Shown here in pieces: positions 26,143 to 33,536 of a stretch of 35,328 nucleotides of DNA. This DNA comes from Bacteroidota bacterium (GTDB lineage Bacteria; Bacteroidota; Ignavibacteria; Ignavibacteriales; Melioribacteraceae), in contig JAJYXU010000153.1 of NCBI GenBank assembly GCA_021801605.1, positions 1 through 35,328 on the forward strand, given 5' to 3'. How positions within the stretch are numbered: position 1 is the stretch's first letter; every line of letters begins with the position of its first letter. A model generated the notes under the pieces. That model ran no database searches, had not been told where the DNA came from, and was given only the letters and a program-made list of their open reading frames with translations. Both the position numbers and the translations under genes were made by a program.

Positions 26143-27732
26143 TTAAAATGGGAAATCTTCTTTAGTGTTGACTGCTTCTTGTTTCTTTAGTTCCACATTT
26201 TTCTTTGCGACCTGATGCCAACGACTTCCTTCAACATAAATTGCTTTATAAGGTTTAGTTGGACAAGCATATTCACATGCGCCACAACCAATACAATAAT
26301 CATCTCTCACTTCTGGAATTACTAAAGTACCTTCGAATGGAATCATGTGAACAGCTTTTGTCGGGCAATGTTCACTGCATGCACCGCAATCTGTTTTCTG
26401 AGTTTGAACAACACAATTATCTTTCACAAACTTTGCTTTACCAATCTGCGTTAATTTTTTCTTCTCAAGTTCGGATGGAAGAATTGCGCCGGTGGGACAA
26501 ACATCGCCACAAATTTTACATTCAAAGTTGCAAAAGCCGGTTGTGTTATCCATCCTTGGTTGAAGAATTCCAAGAAAACCATACTCCAGAAATGACGGCT
26601 GTAAAACTTGTGTTGGACATGAACTAACGCAAAGATGACAAGCCGTACATTTGCCATTAAACTTTTCAACGCCGGTTGATCCGGGCGGAGAAACTGCACT
26701 TTTTCTAAAAATCGGTTTAGTGCTTGGCTTAGTTACAATTATTTTCTTTTGAACTTGTGCTGCTAACGTCGACAATGATAAAAAGTAGAGAGTTGTTTTT
26801 GATAAGAATTCGCGCTTAGAAATATCAATTCGTTTTTGTTCCGCCGATGTATTATCCTTTAAAATCTTCTTGCCGTAAGATATACTGTATGTAATTCCTT
26901 CTGTGGGACAAGATGGAATACAGTTAAAACATACCACACACCTACTCATATCAATTGTTTTGTTATCGCAGTCGATACAGCTTGACTTACATTCATTAGC
27001 GCAGATATCGCAGCTTAAACATTCTTCCTGGTTAATGATAATTTTAAACAAAGAAATTTTTGAAATATACCCGAGCAGTGTTCCAACCGGACAAACAGTG
27101 TTGCAATACAATCTTCCTTTTTTCCATGCCATCGTAGCAACAAGAACAAAAAACAGAACCGTAATAATAAATGGAATTAGATTGAATACTTTGAGACTGT
27201 AGGGATAGACCATATATAATTTGAATGACTCAAAAATAAAAGCAGTTAGATTGTTAGCTCTCACCAGAATGGGACGAAAAAAATTTCCGGAAAATCTTCC
27301 ATAAATGCTGTAAGGATCGAGCAGATTGATTGCCAGAGTGCTTCCGAAGAGAAAAACTACAATTGGAATTGCAAGTAGAACATTCCGTAATAGCTTTTGT
27401 TCTCGCAAAAAATCAAATCGGCGTTTATTTCTCCTTTTGATCTTTCCAGAGATCCAATTGACGACATCTTGAAAAACTCCAAGCGGACAAATGGTGGAGC
27501 AATAAACTCTACCGAACAAAACTGTAACAACTAATATGATTAGAAAACCGACAGCCGTTACAGAAAAAATCGTAATGAACTTTAAAACAGAAGGGACGAA
27601 TTGAAGAAAAATAATCTTGTTAGAGATACTCGGAGATAATGTACCGTAGATATCTATAAGCAAAAAAGTTGTTGTAATAAAAAAAATTAGCGAGACAACA
27701 ATTCTAATTTTCCGAAGAAGAGAATTATTCAT
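26143..27732 (-). CDS. Membrane-bound polyferredoxin, NapH-NapG (MauN-MauM)-like fusion
   Basis: 529 residues. The first ~280 are NapH-like: four to five membrane helices (~10-30, 50-73, 115-138, 182-204), two 'GRxYCxxxCPxG' motifs (75-85, 206-217), and two ferredoxin clusters (C238-C249 region and CVVCFNCIPSCP at 265-276). Residues ~305-327 (SKREFLSKTTLYFLSLSTLAAQ) look like a decayed Tat signal, and the rest is NapG/MauM-like with four more cysteine clusters (C362-C372, C401-C412, C440-C456, C480-C490). Known relatives pass electrons from quinol to periplasmic reductases. It lies 4 bp after the DUF362 gene, implying translational coupling. The terminal partner is unknown. Confidence 0.85.
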   Translation of the reverse strand: MNNSLLRKIRIVVSLIFFITTTFLLIDIYGTLSPSISNKIIFLQFVPSVLKFITIFSVTAVGFLIILVVTVLFGRVYCSTICPLGVFQDVVNWISGKIKRRNKRRFDFLREQKLLRNVLLAIPIVVFLFGSTLAINLLDPYSIYGRFSGNFFRPILVRANNLTAFIFESFKLYMVYPYSLKVFNLIPFIITVLFFVLVATMAWKKGRLYCNTVCPVGTLLGYISKISLFKIIINQEECLSCDICANECKSSCIDCDNKTIDMSRCVVCFNCIPSCPTEGITYSISYGKKILKDNTSAEQKRIDISKREFLSKTTLYFLSLSTLAAQVQKKIIVTKPSTKPIFRKSAVSPPGSTGVEKFNGKCTACHLCVSSCPTQVLQPSFLEYGFLGILQPRMDNTTGFCNFECKICGDVCPTGAILPSELEKKKLTQIGKAKFVKDNCVVQTQKTDCGACSEHCPTKAVHMIPFEGTLVIPEVRDDYCIGCGACEYACPTKPYKAIYVEGSRWHQVAKKNVELKKQEAVNTKEDFPF

Positions 27733-27736
27733 TCAA

Positions 27737-28654
27737 TCACAAAATTATACGTTTGATATTCAGCGTACTTAAATCTTTTTTACCAACTCCCATGGAACCG
27801 GCAATCTTTATATATAGAATTGAATCCGGTTCAAGACCAAAAAGTTTTGCAGCAGCGGCATCCGATGCAACCATGTCTGTTGAAATAATCTGCGATTTCA
27901 TCAAAGCAACATCATCAATCGAAACACCGCGTGGCCCGTTTTGTTTCATTACGTAATATGCATCAACAACATTTAAAGTCGGTTTTTTTGAAAACGTTCC
28001 ATAATCAGCTATACATTGATGTAGATCGCTACGATGCCAATAACCGCGGTCCCATACAACGCCCATCATATTTTTCATGGCAACAGTCAATCTGGTAGAA
28101 CTGTGGCTTTTAAGAATCGGTACGTTTATAATAACATCGCTGTCAAGTACAAGTTCATGTACTTTTGCTTTGGTTAAAACTTTCCCATCTTTTACAGAAA
28201 CACTCTGGTAATAATTTTCAGTATCTCCGGAAACAATTTTTCCGCCAGCATTTTTAACTGCTTTTTCAATTCCGCTATTTGAATAACTCCTTCTCCAATC
28301 ATCACATGTATGATCGAACACGAAAACTTCTTTGGCACCGGCTTCATAACAATGTTCAATTATACGCTTAACAAGTTTTGGATTAGTATTGCCACCTCTT
28401 TCCGGACTAACATCCCACCCGATGTTTGGCTTAATCAAAACTTTTTGATTTTTCTTTACAAAAGCTTTCATACCTCCAAGTTGTTCGATCCCCTTATCAA
28501 ACATTACTTCCGGTTCACCATTTTTTATTGCAATAAGATCGTAGTTTGCGGTCATTGCCTTACTGCTTTTTGTAAAATAATTTCCATAGACACCCGGAAC
28601 AGTAAGAGACGCACCGGCAAGTAATCCTGTCTTTAGAAAATTTCTACGATCCAT
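27737..28654 (-). CDS. Tat-exported DUF362 protein
   Basis: 305 residues. The N-terminus 'MDRRNFLKTGLLAGASLTVPG' is a good twin-arginine signal, implying export of a folded, possibly cofactor-bearing protein. DUF362 follows: 'VLIKPNIGWDVSPERGGNTNPKLVKRIIEHCYEAGAKEVFVFDHTCDDWRR', 'VINVPILKSHSSTRLTVAMKNMMGVVWDRGYWH', 'DVALMKSQIISTDMVASDAAAAKLFG'. Other DUF362 proteins carry extra ferredoxin modules. This one lacks them, but its operon partner supplies many clusters, so the two probably work together in periplasmic electron transfer. The reaction is not known. Confidence 0.88.
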   Translation of the reverse strand: MDRRNFLKTGLLAGASLTVPGVYGNYFTKSSKAMTANYDLIAIKNGEPEVMFDKGIEQLGGMKAFVKKNQKVLIKPNIGWDVSPERGGNTNPKLVKRIIEHCYEAGAKEVFVFDHTCDDWRRSYSNSGIEKAVKNAGGKIVSGDTENYYQSVSVKDGKVLTKAKVHELVLDSDVIINVPILKSHSSTRLTVAMKNMMGVVWDRGYWHRSDLHQCIADYGTFSKKPTLNVVDAYYVMKQNGPRGVSIDDVALMKSQIISTDMVASDAAAAKLFGLEPDSILYIKIAGSMGVGKKDLSTLNIKRIIL

Positions 28655-28686
28655 CCTTTCCTCTTTAAAATAGTTTCCATTTTATT

Positions 28687-28715
28687 TTGTAGAAACTTAT
28701 CATTATGCTATTTTG
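28687..28715 (+). promoter_or_regulatory. Possible Bacteroidota-type promoter upstream of the membrane protein gene
   Basis: TTG (28687-28689) and TATTTTG (28709-28715) are spaced 19 bases apart and end 29 bp before the ATG at 28745, in the divergent gap after the DUF362 gene. This is motif matching only. Confidence 0.3.
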
Positions 28716-28744
28716 GATTCAAGATAAATATTGGAGCAAACAGA

Positions 28745-29257
28745 ATGCGCACATTTTCTTCAGCTATATCAAAACACGATTATAAAACTATCATTTATGA
28801 TATTTTGGCTCTTACGGTAGTAGCTTTTACACCGGCGCTTTCTCATCTTACTGCTATTCCCATTTATCTCTTAGATCCGATGAGAATTATTTTGCTTTTA
28901 AGTATTATTCACACATCGAAGAAAAATGTCTACTTATTAGCATTTGCTTTACCGTTATTATCTTTTGTGATCTCGGCACATCCATATTTCGTTAAGTCGT
29001 TGTTGATTACATCTGAATTAATGATAAACGTCTTTCTCTTTTTCTATCTGATGAAGTTTTATAAAAAATCATTTACCCCGGCAATATTAAGTATTGCAAT
29101 CAGCAAAATTTACTACTACCTGCTAAAATTTAGTCTAATAGGTTTTGGCTTGATCTCCACAGAACTTATTTCTACTCCTATTATTCTTCAGATAATTGTT
29201 GCGGTTTCTATTTCGGTTTATCTTTGGTTCTTTTTTAGAAAAGAAAGACTGAATTAG
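28745..29257 (+). CDS. Small polytopic membrane protein, possibly ECF S-component-like
   Basis: 170 residues with GGAG before the ATG. Five to six hydrophobic segments run through the protein ('IIYDILALTVVAFTPALSHL', 'RIILLLSIIHTS', 'VYLLAFALPLLSFVIS', 'LLITSELMINVFLFFYLMKF', 'IILQIIVAVSISVYLWFFF'). The size and spacing resemble S-components of energy-coupling vitamin transporters, but no ATPase or T-component is nearby and I see no signature motif, so this is a guess. The next gene starts 1 bp after its stop, so the two are co-translated. Confidence 0.6.
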   Translation: MRTFSSAISKHDYKTIIYDILALTVVAFTPALSHLTAIPIYLLDPMRIILLLSIIHTSKKNVYLLAFALPLLSFVISAHPYFVKSLLITSELMINVFLFFYLMKFYKKSFTPAILSIAISKIYYYLLKFSLIGFGLISTELISTPIILQIIVAVSISVYLWFFFRKERLN

Positions 29258-29258
29258 A

Positions 29259-29687
29259 ATGCCTCCAGAATCCAATCCAAATTATTCAATCTTCGAGACA
29301 GAGATAATTGTACGTCCCGATGACATTGATATGAATAATCATGTACATAATTCAAAGTATTTAGATTACTTGCTGATGGCGCGTTATGACCAGATGATGA
29401 AAGATTATAAAGTTCCCATGGAAGAATTTATTAAACTCGGTTATACGTGGGTAGCATCAATAACCTATATAGAGTTCAAACGGGAAATAAAACTTGGCGA
29501 TAAGATTGTTGTTCGCACACAAGTAAATTCTTTTGAAAACTCTCAGGTGAAAGTGAATTTTTGGATTGTGAAGAAAGAAAAAGACAAAGTTGCGGCAGAA
29601 GGTTATACTGTTTACACAATGGTTTCAACTTCATCAGGAAGACCGGTTAGAATTCCGGACGACATAATTCAGAAATACACCATTTAA
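29259..29687 (+). CDS. Hotdog-fold acyl-CoA thioesterase (4HBT/YbgC-like)
   Basis: 142 residues, standard for single-hotdog thioesterases. Near the start, 'EIIVRPDDIDMNNHVHNSKYLDYLLMARYDQM' matches the family pattern in which an Asp-x-x-x-x-x-H-V-N/H-N-x-x-Y segment binds the thioester. It continues with 'YIEFKREIKLGDKIVVRTQV' and 'KVAAEGYTVYTMVSTSSGRPVRIPDDI'. It probably hydrolyses short or aromatic acyl-CoA thioesters in the cytoplasm. It starts 1 bp after the membrane protein gene, and a short repeat follows its stop. Confidence 0.85.
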   Translation: MPPESNPNYSIFETEIIVRPDDIDMNNHVHNSKYLDYLLMARYDQMMKDYKVPMEEFIKLGYTWVASITYIEFKREIKLGDKIVVRTQVNSFENSQVKVNFWIVKKEKDKVAAEGYTVYTMVSTSSGRPVRIPDDIIQKYTI

Positions 29688-29688
29688 A

Positions 29689-29710
29689 TTGAGAATTGAG
29701 AATTGTGAAT
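29689..29710 (+). repeat. 22-base repeat after the thioesterase gene (copy 2)
   Basis: Identical to the reverse complement of 23858-23879. It begins 2 bp after the thioesterase stop and consists of GAGAATT/GTGAATT-type heptad units. Confidence 0.7.
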
Positions 29711-29717
29711 ATAAATG

Positions 29718-31505
29718 TCAACGCGGAATTCTCAAATATGGCGAATCTTTTTTTTCTCTCTTAAAAATATAATTGCCTTTTACTTTTCTTCCTAAACCAG
29801 CTACCGTTGTATTCGGAAATATTCCGATTCGTCTGATCTGCAATAGATCTTCATGCAAGCCGACAGGCGCTCTGTCGGTTGCATAAACAAATTTATAGCC
29901 CGTTTCCTTTGCTACCTGTTTGACTGTTTCATTGCAATTACCATACGGAAAAGCAAAAGAAGAAATTTCTCTGCCGAGTTTTTCTTCCAGATTTTTTTTT
30001 GAATTGGCTAGTTCTACTTTTACTTTTTCATCAGATTCTTTTGATAAATCTGCGTGGGAAAGCGTATGTGAACCAAACTCAATTCCGTATTCAATCATTT
30101 CAAGCATCTGCTGCAGATTCAACATCTTAAGTTTTGGTTCATCACTTTGTTCATCCCATAAGTTGTATTCAAGTCCTGCAACCAGAAAAATTATGGCAGT
30201 AAACCCATATTTTTTAAGAAGCGGAAACGCTAATGTGTAATTGTCTTCATAGCCGTCATCGAATGTAATGATAACATATTTACCGGGAGTACAATTTTTT
30301 TTGATCTGAAGCGCTTCTTCAAATGTGATCGTTTTATATCCTTCTTTTTTTAAATAGCGCAAATGATCTTCAAATTGTTTTTCCGTTACAAATATTCCGT
30401 GCCTGCCTGCGTCGTTAATGTCTTTAGCAATACGGTGGTAATAGATAATAGGAATCTCATTTTGATAGAATCGAATTCTTACACTTTGAAAAATGTATTC
30501 AAGACGGTCAACAATACTTTCGATATTACAATCGCTCTTTACTTTTTCATGAACGATATCATCACACTCCGTTAAATGAAGCGCTGATTTCAGATCCTGA
30601 ACAATTTTTTCAAAGTCGAATTCCTTTTCAGTTACATTCATATCTCCAAAGTTTGTTTCAAGTGCGAGCCGGAGATTATCCTTTGTTACCAAGCCGATAG
30701 TACACGCTTCGCCTATTGCAATCAACGGCTTTTTATAAAGAATTGTTTCAATTGCGATTCTCCCGGAACCGATCACAACATCTGCATTATTAATTTCATG
30801 TGGTAAATTTTCGATATATCCGGTGAACTCGAAATCATTTTTAAATTTTTCAAATTCCGGCGGTATTGTTTGTCCGCCGATAATTTTAAATTTCACACCA
30901 CCGACTTCATCAAAAAAATTTGAAGCGGAAATATATTCCAAAAGTTTATATGCAAGATCTTTTTTGGGTCCCGAAAGCCGGGTAACAAATGCAATCGTTT
31001 TTTGCCCCGTTGTGTTATTTTCTTCAATCAAAGGTATGTCAAAACCGTTTCTTATTACTTCGACTTTGTCCGATGAGACTTTAAAGACTTCTAGAAGCTG
31101 CTGCTCTAATTTTTCGCAAACGGCTATTGTATAATTGCCAAATCCATGAAATATTCTGCGTGATATTGATGTTGCTTGTCTCCCGTGTATAAAAACAACC
31201 AGCGGAACATTTGCAAACTTACTTGCTATGCATGAGACCCATGCGCTCGCACGTGAATGTGCATTTACAATATGAATATTATTACGCTTGATGAACTGAT
31301 AAATAAAAATGGAATTTTTAATTCTGTAAAAAAACGTTCTTTTGGAAAGCGGCAATGAAGTGTATTCCGCTTTTGTCTTTTTTGTGAGTGTGTCTGAAAT
31401 GATGAATACTTTATGTCCGCGCTCAATAAATTTATTGGCAAGTGTGACGGAATAAACTTCTGCTCCGGTAACTTCAAGTTGAGAGAGTGTCATCAAAATA
31501 TTCAT
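29718..31505 (-). CDS. GT4 glycosyltransferase fused to a NodB polysaccharide deacetylase
   Basis: 595 residues. The first ~340 are a GT4 (GT-B) glycosyltransferase: 'MTLSQLEVTGAEVYSVTLANKFIERGHKVFIIS', 'VNAHSRASAW', 'VEVIRNGFDI', and a donor site around 'ADVVIGSGRIAIETILYKKPLIA'. Residues ~350-570 are a NodB/CE4 deacetylase: 'TFDDGYEDN' (414-422) supplies the catalytic and metal aspartates, 'SHTLSH' the metal histidines (480, 484), and 'FAFPYG' (517-522) the family loop. There is no signal peptide, so the deacetylase would act in the cytoplasm, unusual for CE4 enzymes. It follows the GT2 gene by 16 bp on the same strand. A role in polysaccharide or glycolipid assembly is inferred. Confidence 0.88.
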   Translation of the reverse strand: MNILMTLSQLEVTGAEVYSVTLANKFIERGHKVFIISDTLTKKTKAEYTSLPLSKRTFFYRIKNSIFIYQFIKRNNIHIVNAHSRASAWVSCIASKFANVPLVVFIHGRQATSISRRIFHGFGNYTIAVCEKLEQQLLEVFKVSSDKVEVIRNGFDIPLIEENNTTGQKTIAFVTRLSGPKKDLAYKLLEYISASNFFDEVGGVKFKIIGGQTIPPEFEKFKNDFEFTGYIENLPHEINNADVVIGSGRIAIETILYKKPLIAIGEACTIGLVTKDNLRLALETNFGDMNVTEKEFDFEKIVQDLKSALHLTECDDIVHEKVKSDCNIESIVDRLEYIFQSVRIRFYQNEIPIIYYHRIAKDINDAGRHGIFVTEKQFEDHLRYLKKEGYKTITFEEALQIKKNCTPGKYVIITFDDGYEDNYTLAFPLLKKYGFTAIIFLVAGLEYNLWDEQSDEPKLKMLNLQQMLEMIEYGIEFGSHTLSHADLSKESDEKVKVELANSKKNLEEKLGREISSFAFPYGNCNETVKQVAKETGYKFVYATDRAPVGLHEDLLQIRRIGIFPNTTVAGLGRKVKGNYIFKREKKDSPYLRIPR

Positions 31506-31521
31506 CTTACCGACTCAATTT

Positions 31522-32160
31522 TCATTCGATTGTTGAACAGATGCTGTCCGGTGTATCCCGGTAGTAGATGTAAGTTGGAAAATCAACTTTGGCAACATTA
31601 AACTTTTTTACTGCGCGCTCAAAAAAATCCGAGTCGTCGCTGTAATTCAAATCTTGAAACCCCCCTAACTCAATGAACACTTTTCGTTTTCCAAAAAATG
31701 TTCCGCCGATAACACACTCATCAAGATGAATTTCGCGGGTAAGATCATTTTTATCTTTCACATAAGGATGCCCGATAACTTCAACTCCGCCGTGGATAAA
31801 ATCAATATCGGGATAATCTTTTAAAAAATCTACACGCTGTTTCAAAAATTCCGGTTTCCATTCATCATCACTTCCAAGAAACGCAATTAATTCGCCGCAC
31901 GAAGCTAGTATACCGGTATTGGTTGCAAGCGCCGGTCGTTTGTTGGAGTGTTTCATGTATCGGATTTTCTCGAATTTTAAAATGTATTCATCAACAATTC
32001 GAAATGTATTATCGCTGCTGCCGTCGTCAACAATTATCAATTCCCACATTTTGTACGATTGATTCAGCACCGATTCGATTGATCTTTTTAAATAATTTGC
32101 CCTATTGAAGGTCGGCATAATTATGGAAACAATCGGCTTATATTGTTTGTAAACTTGCAT
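31522..32160 (-). CDS. Family 2 glycosyltransferase
   Basis: 212 residues, a compact GT-A domain: 'VSIIMPTFNRANYLKRSIESVLNQSYKMWELIIVDDGSSDNT' at the N-terminus binds the nucleotide, 'AFLGSDDEW' is the metal-binding DXD-type site, and 'LGGFQDLNYSDDSDFFERA' carries the acceptor-side ED-like residues. It is shorter than many GT2 enzymes but complete. It is the first gene of a two-gene minus-strand unit with the GT4-deacetylase fusion, so both probably build the same glycan. The sugar and acceptor are unknown. Confidence 0.87.
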   Translation of the reverse strand: MQVYKQYKPIVSIIMPTFNRANYLKRSIESVLNQSYKMWELIIVDDGSSDNTFRIVDEYILKFEKIRYMKHSNKRPALATNTGILASCGELIAFLGSDDEWKPEFLKQRVDFLKDYPDIDFIHGGVEVIGHPYVKDKNDLTREIHLDECVIGGTFFGKRKVFIELGGFQDLNYSDDSDFFERAVKKFNVAKVDFPTYIYYRDTPDSICSTIE

Positions 32161-32368
32161 AGAAAACTATTCAAATTAGTATTCTGAGTTCCCAGTTGCC
32201 TCATAATAAAAGATAACCGAAGATTAATAAAAAAAAGATGTTTATAAGAGTGTTCATATAAGGTTAAAAGAGTAAAAAAATAGTAATAATAATAGTTTCT
32301 TTCTTTTCTTTTTTGGAGACTTTTTTTCTTTTCTTTCTTTATTAATATGTGGATAAGTAAAAAAAGAA
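32161..32368. other. AT-rich gap with a polypyrimidine tract
   Basis: No gene is evident. The plus strand at about 32297-32342 is almost all T and C (repeated TTTCTTTC units interrupted by GGAGA). The promoter of the minus-strand GT2 gene should lie here; I see no clear box. Confidence 0.4.
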
Positions 32369-32656
32369 TCAAACAAGTTTAAGGATATTGTTTATTTGTT
32401 CTTTGATAGAATTTTGAAGTACAAATGGGTTTAGTGACTTAATAGTCATAGAAAGTTGCTTCTTAAGCTTAGGTTTAATTAAGCTGGATTCAATGAGTCT
32501 CTGAAAAGGAGTTTTAGGAGAGTCATGTTTTTTAATAGTCGTTGAGCCGTCTCTGTCTTTGGAGATGAGCTTAGCAGATGGAACAAAAAAAAATAAAGAC
32601 CACTCATTGCAGTAGAGCTTGTTAAGTAAAGGAAGAATATCTAAATTTATTTTCAA
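32369..32656 (-). pseudogene. C-terminal remnant of an integrase-type transposase
   Basis: The frame resembles the end of DDE integrase-type transposases: 'LLNKLYCNEWSLFFFVPSAKLISKDRDGSTTIKKHDSPKTPFQRLIES' followed by 'LNPFVLQNSIKEQI', where intact proteins have a stretch like KKYDxPKTPYQRLLES. The apparent start is only a TTG, and related sequence ('SFVKSD') continues a few codons upstream before the match fades. The DDE catalytic residues are missing, so the protein cannot be active. It stops just short of the tRNA-Asn promoter. It is a decayed insertion sequence fragment; the family is uncertain. Confidence 0.65.
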
Positions 32657-32663
32657 ATCAGAC

Positions 32664-32692
32664 TTGACAAAGGAATGCGCAAAATCTATTTT
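32664..32692 (+). promoter_or_regulatory. Sigma-70-type promoter of tRNA-Asn
   Basis: TTGACA (32664-32669) and TATTTT (32687-32692) are separated by exactly 17 bases. Transcription would begin near 32699, leaving a ~64-base leader before the tRNA that contains a small hairpin around 32717-32735 (CCGAT/ATCGG). Confidence 0.6.
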
Positions 32693-32762
32693 TACGCCGC
32701 AAATTTATTCGGGACACTTCCGATGAAAATCGGGAATTCGGTCTAAACAAGTTTTGAAATAT

Positions 32763-32834
32763 TCCGCGGTAGCTCAATGGTAGAGCATGCGGCTGTTAAC
32801 CGCAGGGTTGCAAGTTCGAGCCTTGCCCGCGGAG
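32763..32834 (+). tRNA. tRNA-Asn (anticodon GTT)
   Basis: A full cloverleaf of 72 bases: acceptor stem TCCGCGG (32763-32769) with CCGCGGA (32827-32833) and discriminator G, a D-arm with AGCTC...GAGC, an anticodon stem TGCGG/CCGCA enclosing loop CTGTTAA (anticodon 32795-32797), and a T-arm with GTTCGAG. The CCA end is not encoded. Confidence 0.97.
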
Positions 32835-32837
32835 CGA

Positions 32838-32870
32838 GGGAATTACGATATAAATGAGAATCCCTTTTTT
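32838..32870 (+). terminator. Probable terminator after tRNA-Asn
   Basis: GGGAATT (32838-32844) can pair with GAATCCC (32858-32864) with one internal mismatch, followed directly by six T residues. Confidence 0.5.
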
Positions 32871-32917
32871 ATAGAGCAATTTTGTTTTTGATGATTTAAT
32901 AATTACCAAAAGTTTTC

Positions 32918-32966
32918 AGATGCTCTGTTTAACTAATTTATTTTTTCAATTTTTGTAGGAGCATCT
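32918..32966 (+). promoter_or_regulatory. Leader hairpin overlapping the cold-shock gene ribosome binding site
   Basis: AGATGCTC (32918-32925) is perfectly complementary to GAGCATCT (32959-32966). The 3' arm includes the last three bases of the Shine-Dalgarno AGGAG (32957-32961), which stands 10 bases before the ATG. Pairing would partly block initiation, as in temperature-responsive cold-shock leaders. The loop is 33 AT-rich bases. Confidence 0.5.
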
Positions 32967-32971
32967 TTAAG

Positions 32972-33184
32972 ATGTCAGACAAAGTTACTGGAACCGTAAA
33001 GTGGTTCAACAGTTCTAAAGGTTTTGGGTTCATTTCTCGCGAAGGCGGAGATGATGTTTTCGTTCATTTTCAAGCTATTGTTAGTGACGGATACCGTTCA
33101 CTTCAAGAAGGTCAGAAAGTTGAATTTACAGTTACCCAAGGTCAAAAAGGACCACAGGCTCAAGAAGTAAAAGTTATCGGCTAA
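32972..33184 (+). CDS. Cold-shock domain protein
   Basis: 70 residues, a complete CspA-type OB fold. The RNA-binding motifs RNP1 ('KGFGFI') and RNP2 ('VFVHF') are intact within '[30 protein letters not shown]'. It binds single-stranded nucleic acid and melts RNA structure in the cytoplasm. The ORF is preceded by a leader of about 100 bases with an inverted repeat touching its ribosome binding site and followed by a strong terminator, so it is monocistronic. The genome may hold several paralogues; which one this is cannot be told here. Confidence 0.95.
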   Translation: MSDKVTGTVKWFNSSKGFGFISREGGDDVFVHFQAIVSDGYRSLQEGQKVEFTVTQGQKGPQAQEVKVIG

Positions 33185-33210
33185 TTCCCCGATAGAAATT
33201 TTCTTCTAAC

Positions 33211-33245
33211 AAAAGACCCCGGCTTAAATCGGGGTCTTTTGTTTT
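33211..33245 (+). terminator. Rho-independent terminator of the cold-shock gene
   Basis: An 11-bp perfect stem (AAAAGACCCCG at 33211-33221 with its complement at 33230-33240), an 8-base loop and a T-rich tail. Confidence 0.92.
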
Positions 33246-33278
33246 AAACCAAGGTTAGTTTTCTCTAAAAGAGATTAA

Positions 33279-33437
33279 GGGTATCTCTAATAACTTCAAA
33301 AGCTAATCTGCGAAAATCCGTTTACCCCGTGGAATAGCATTTGTGTTTTTGAAACAATTTGATTCTTAATTTATTCCACGGGGTGAATTCGTTTTATCGG
33401 TGTTCTATTTTTTAAATAATAGTTTTTAGAGATACCC
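33279..33437. mobile_element. MITE-like palindromic element, copy 2 (159 bp, inverted relative to copy 1)
   Basis: The same GGGTATCTCTAA ends and the same inner ACCCCGTGGAATA repeat (33321-33336 and 33372-33387, one mismatch) as the element at 1875-2022, but the left end here matches the right end of that copy. It is flanked by TTAA on both sides (33275-33278 and 33438-33441). The central loop differs in sequence and is longer. It occupies most of the 352-bp gap between the cold-shock and peptidase genes. Confidence 0.8.
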
Positions 33438-33536
33438 TTAAAAGGAAAATAACATTAATACTTTTCTTCGAAACAAAATCGCTGTATTTTGTAATTAACT
33501 TCTAATGATAACTTTTCAACAAGATAAGGAGAAATA

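Noticed and set aside
32121-32372. 83-codon minus-strand frame across the polypyrimidine tract
   Set aside because: The Lys/Tyr/Phe-rich product simply reflects the AT-rich tract and the frame overlaps the start of the GT2 gene.
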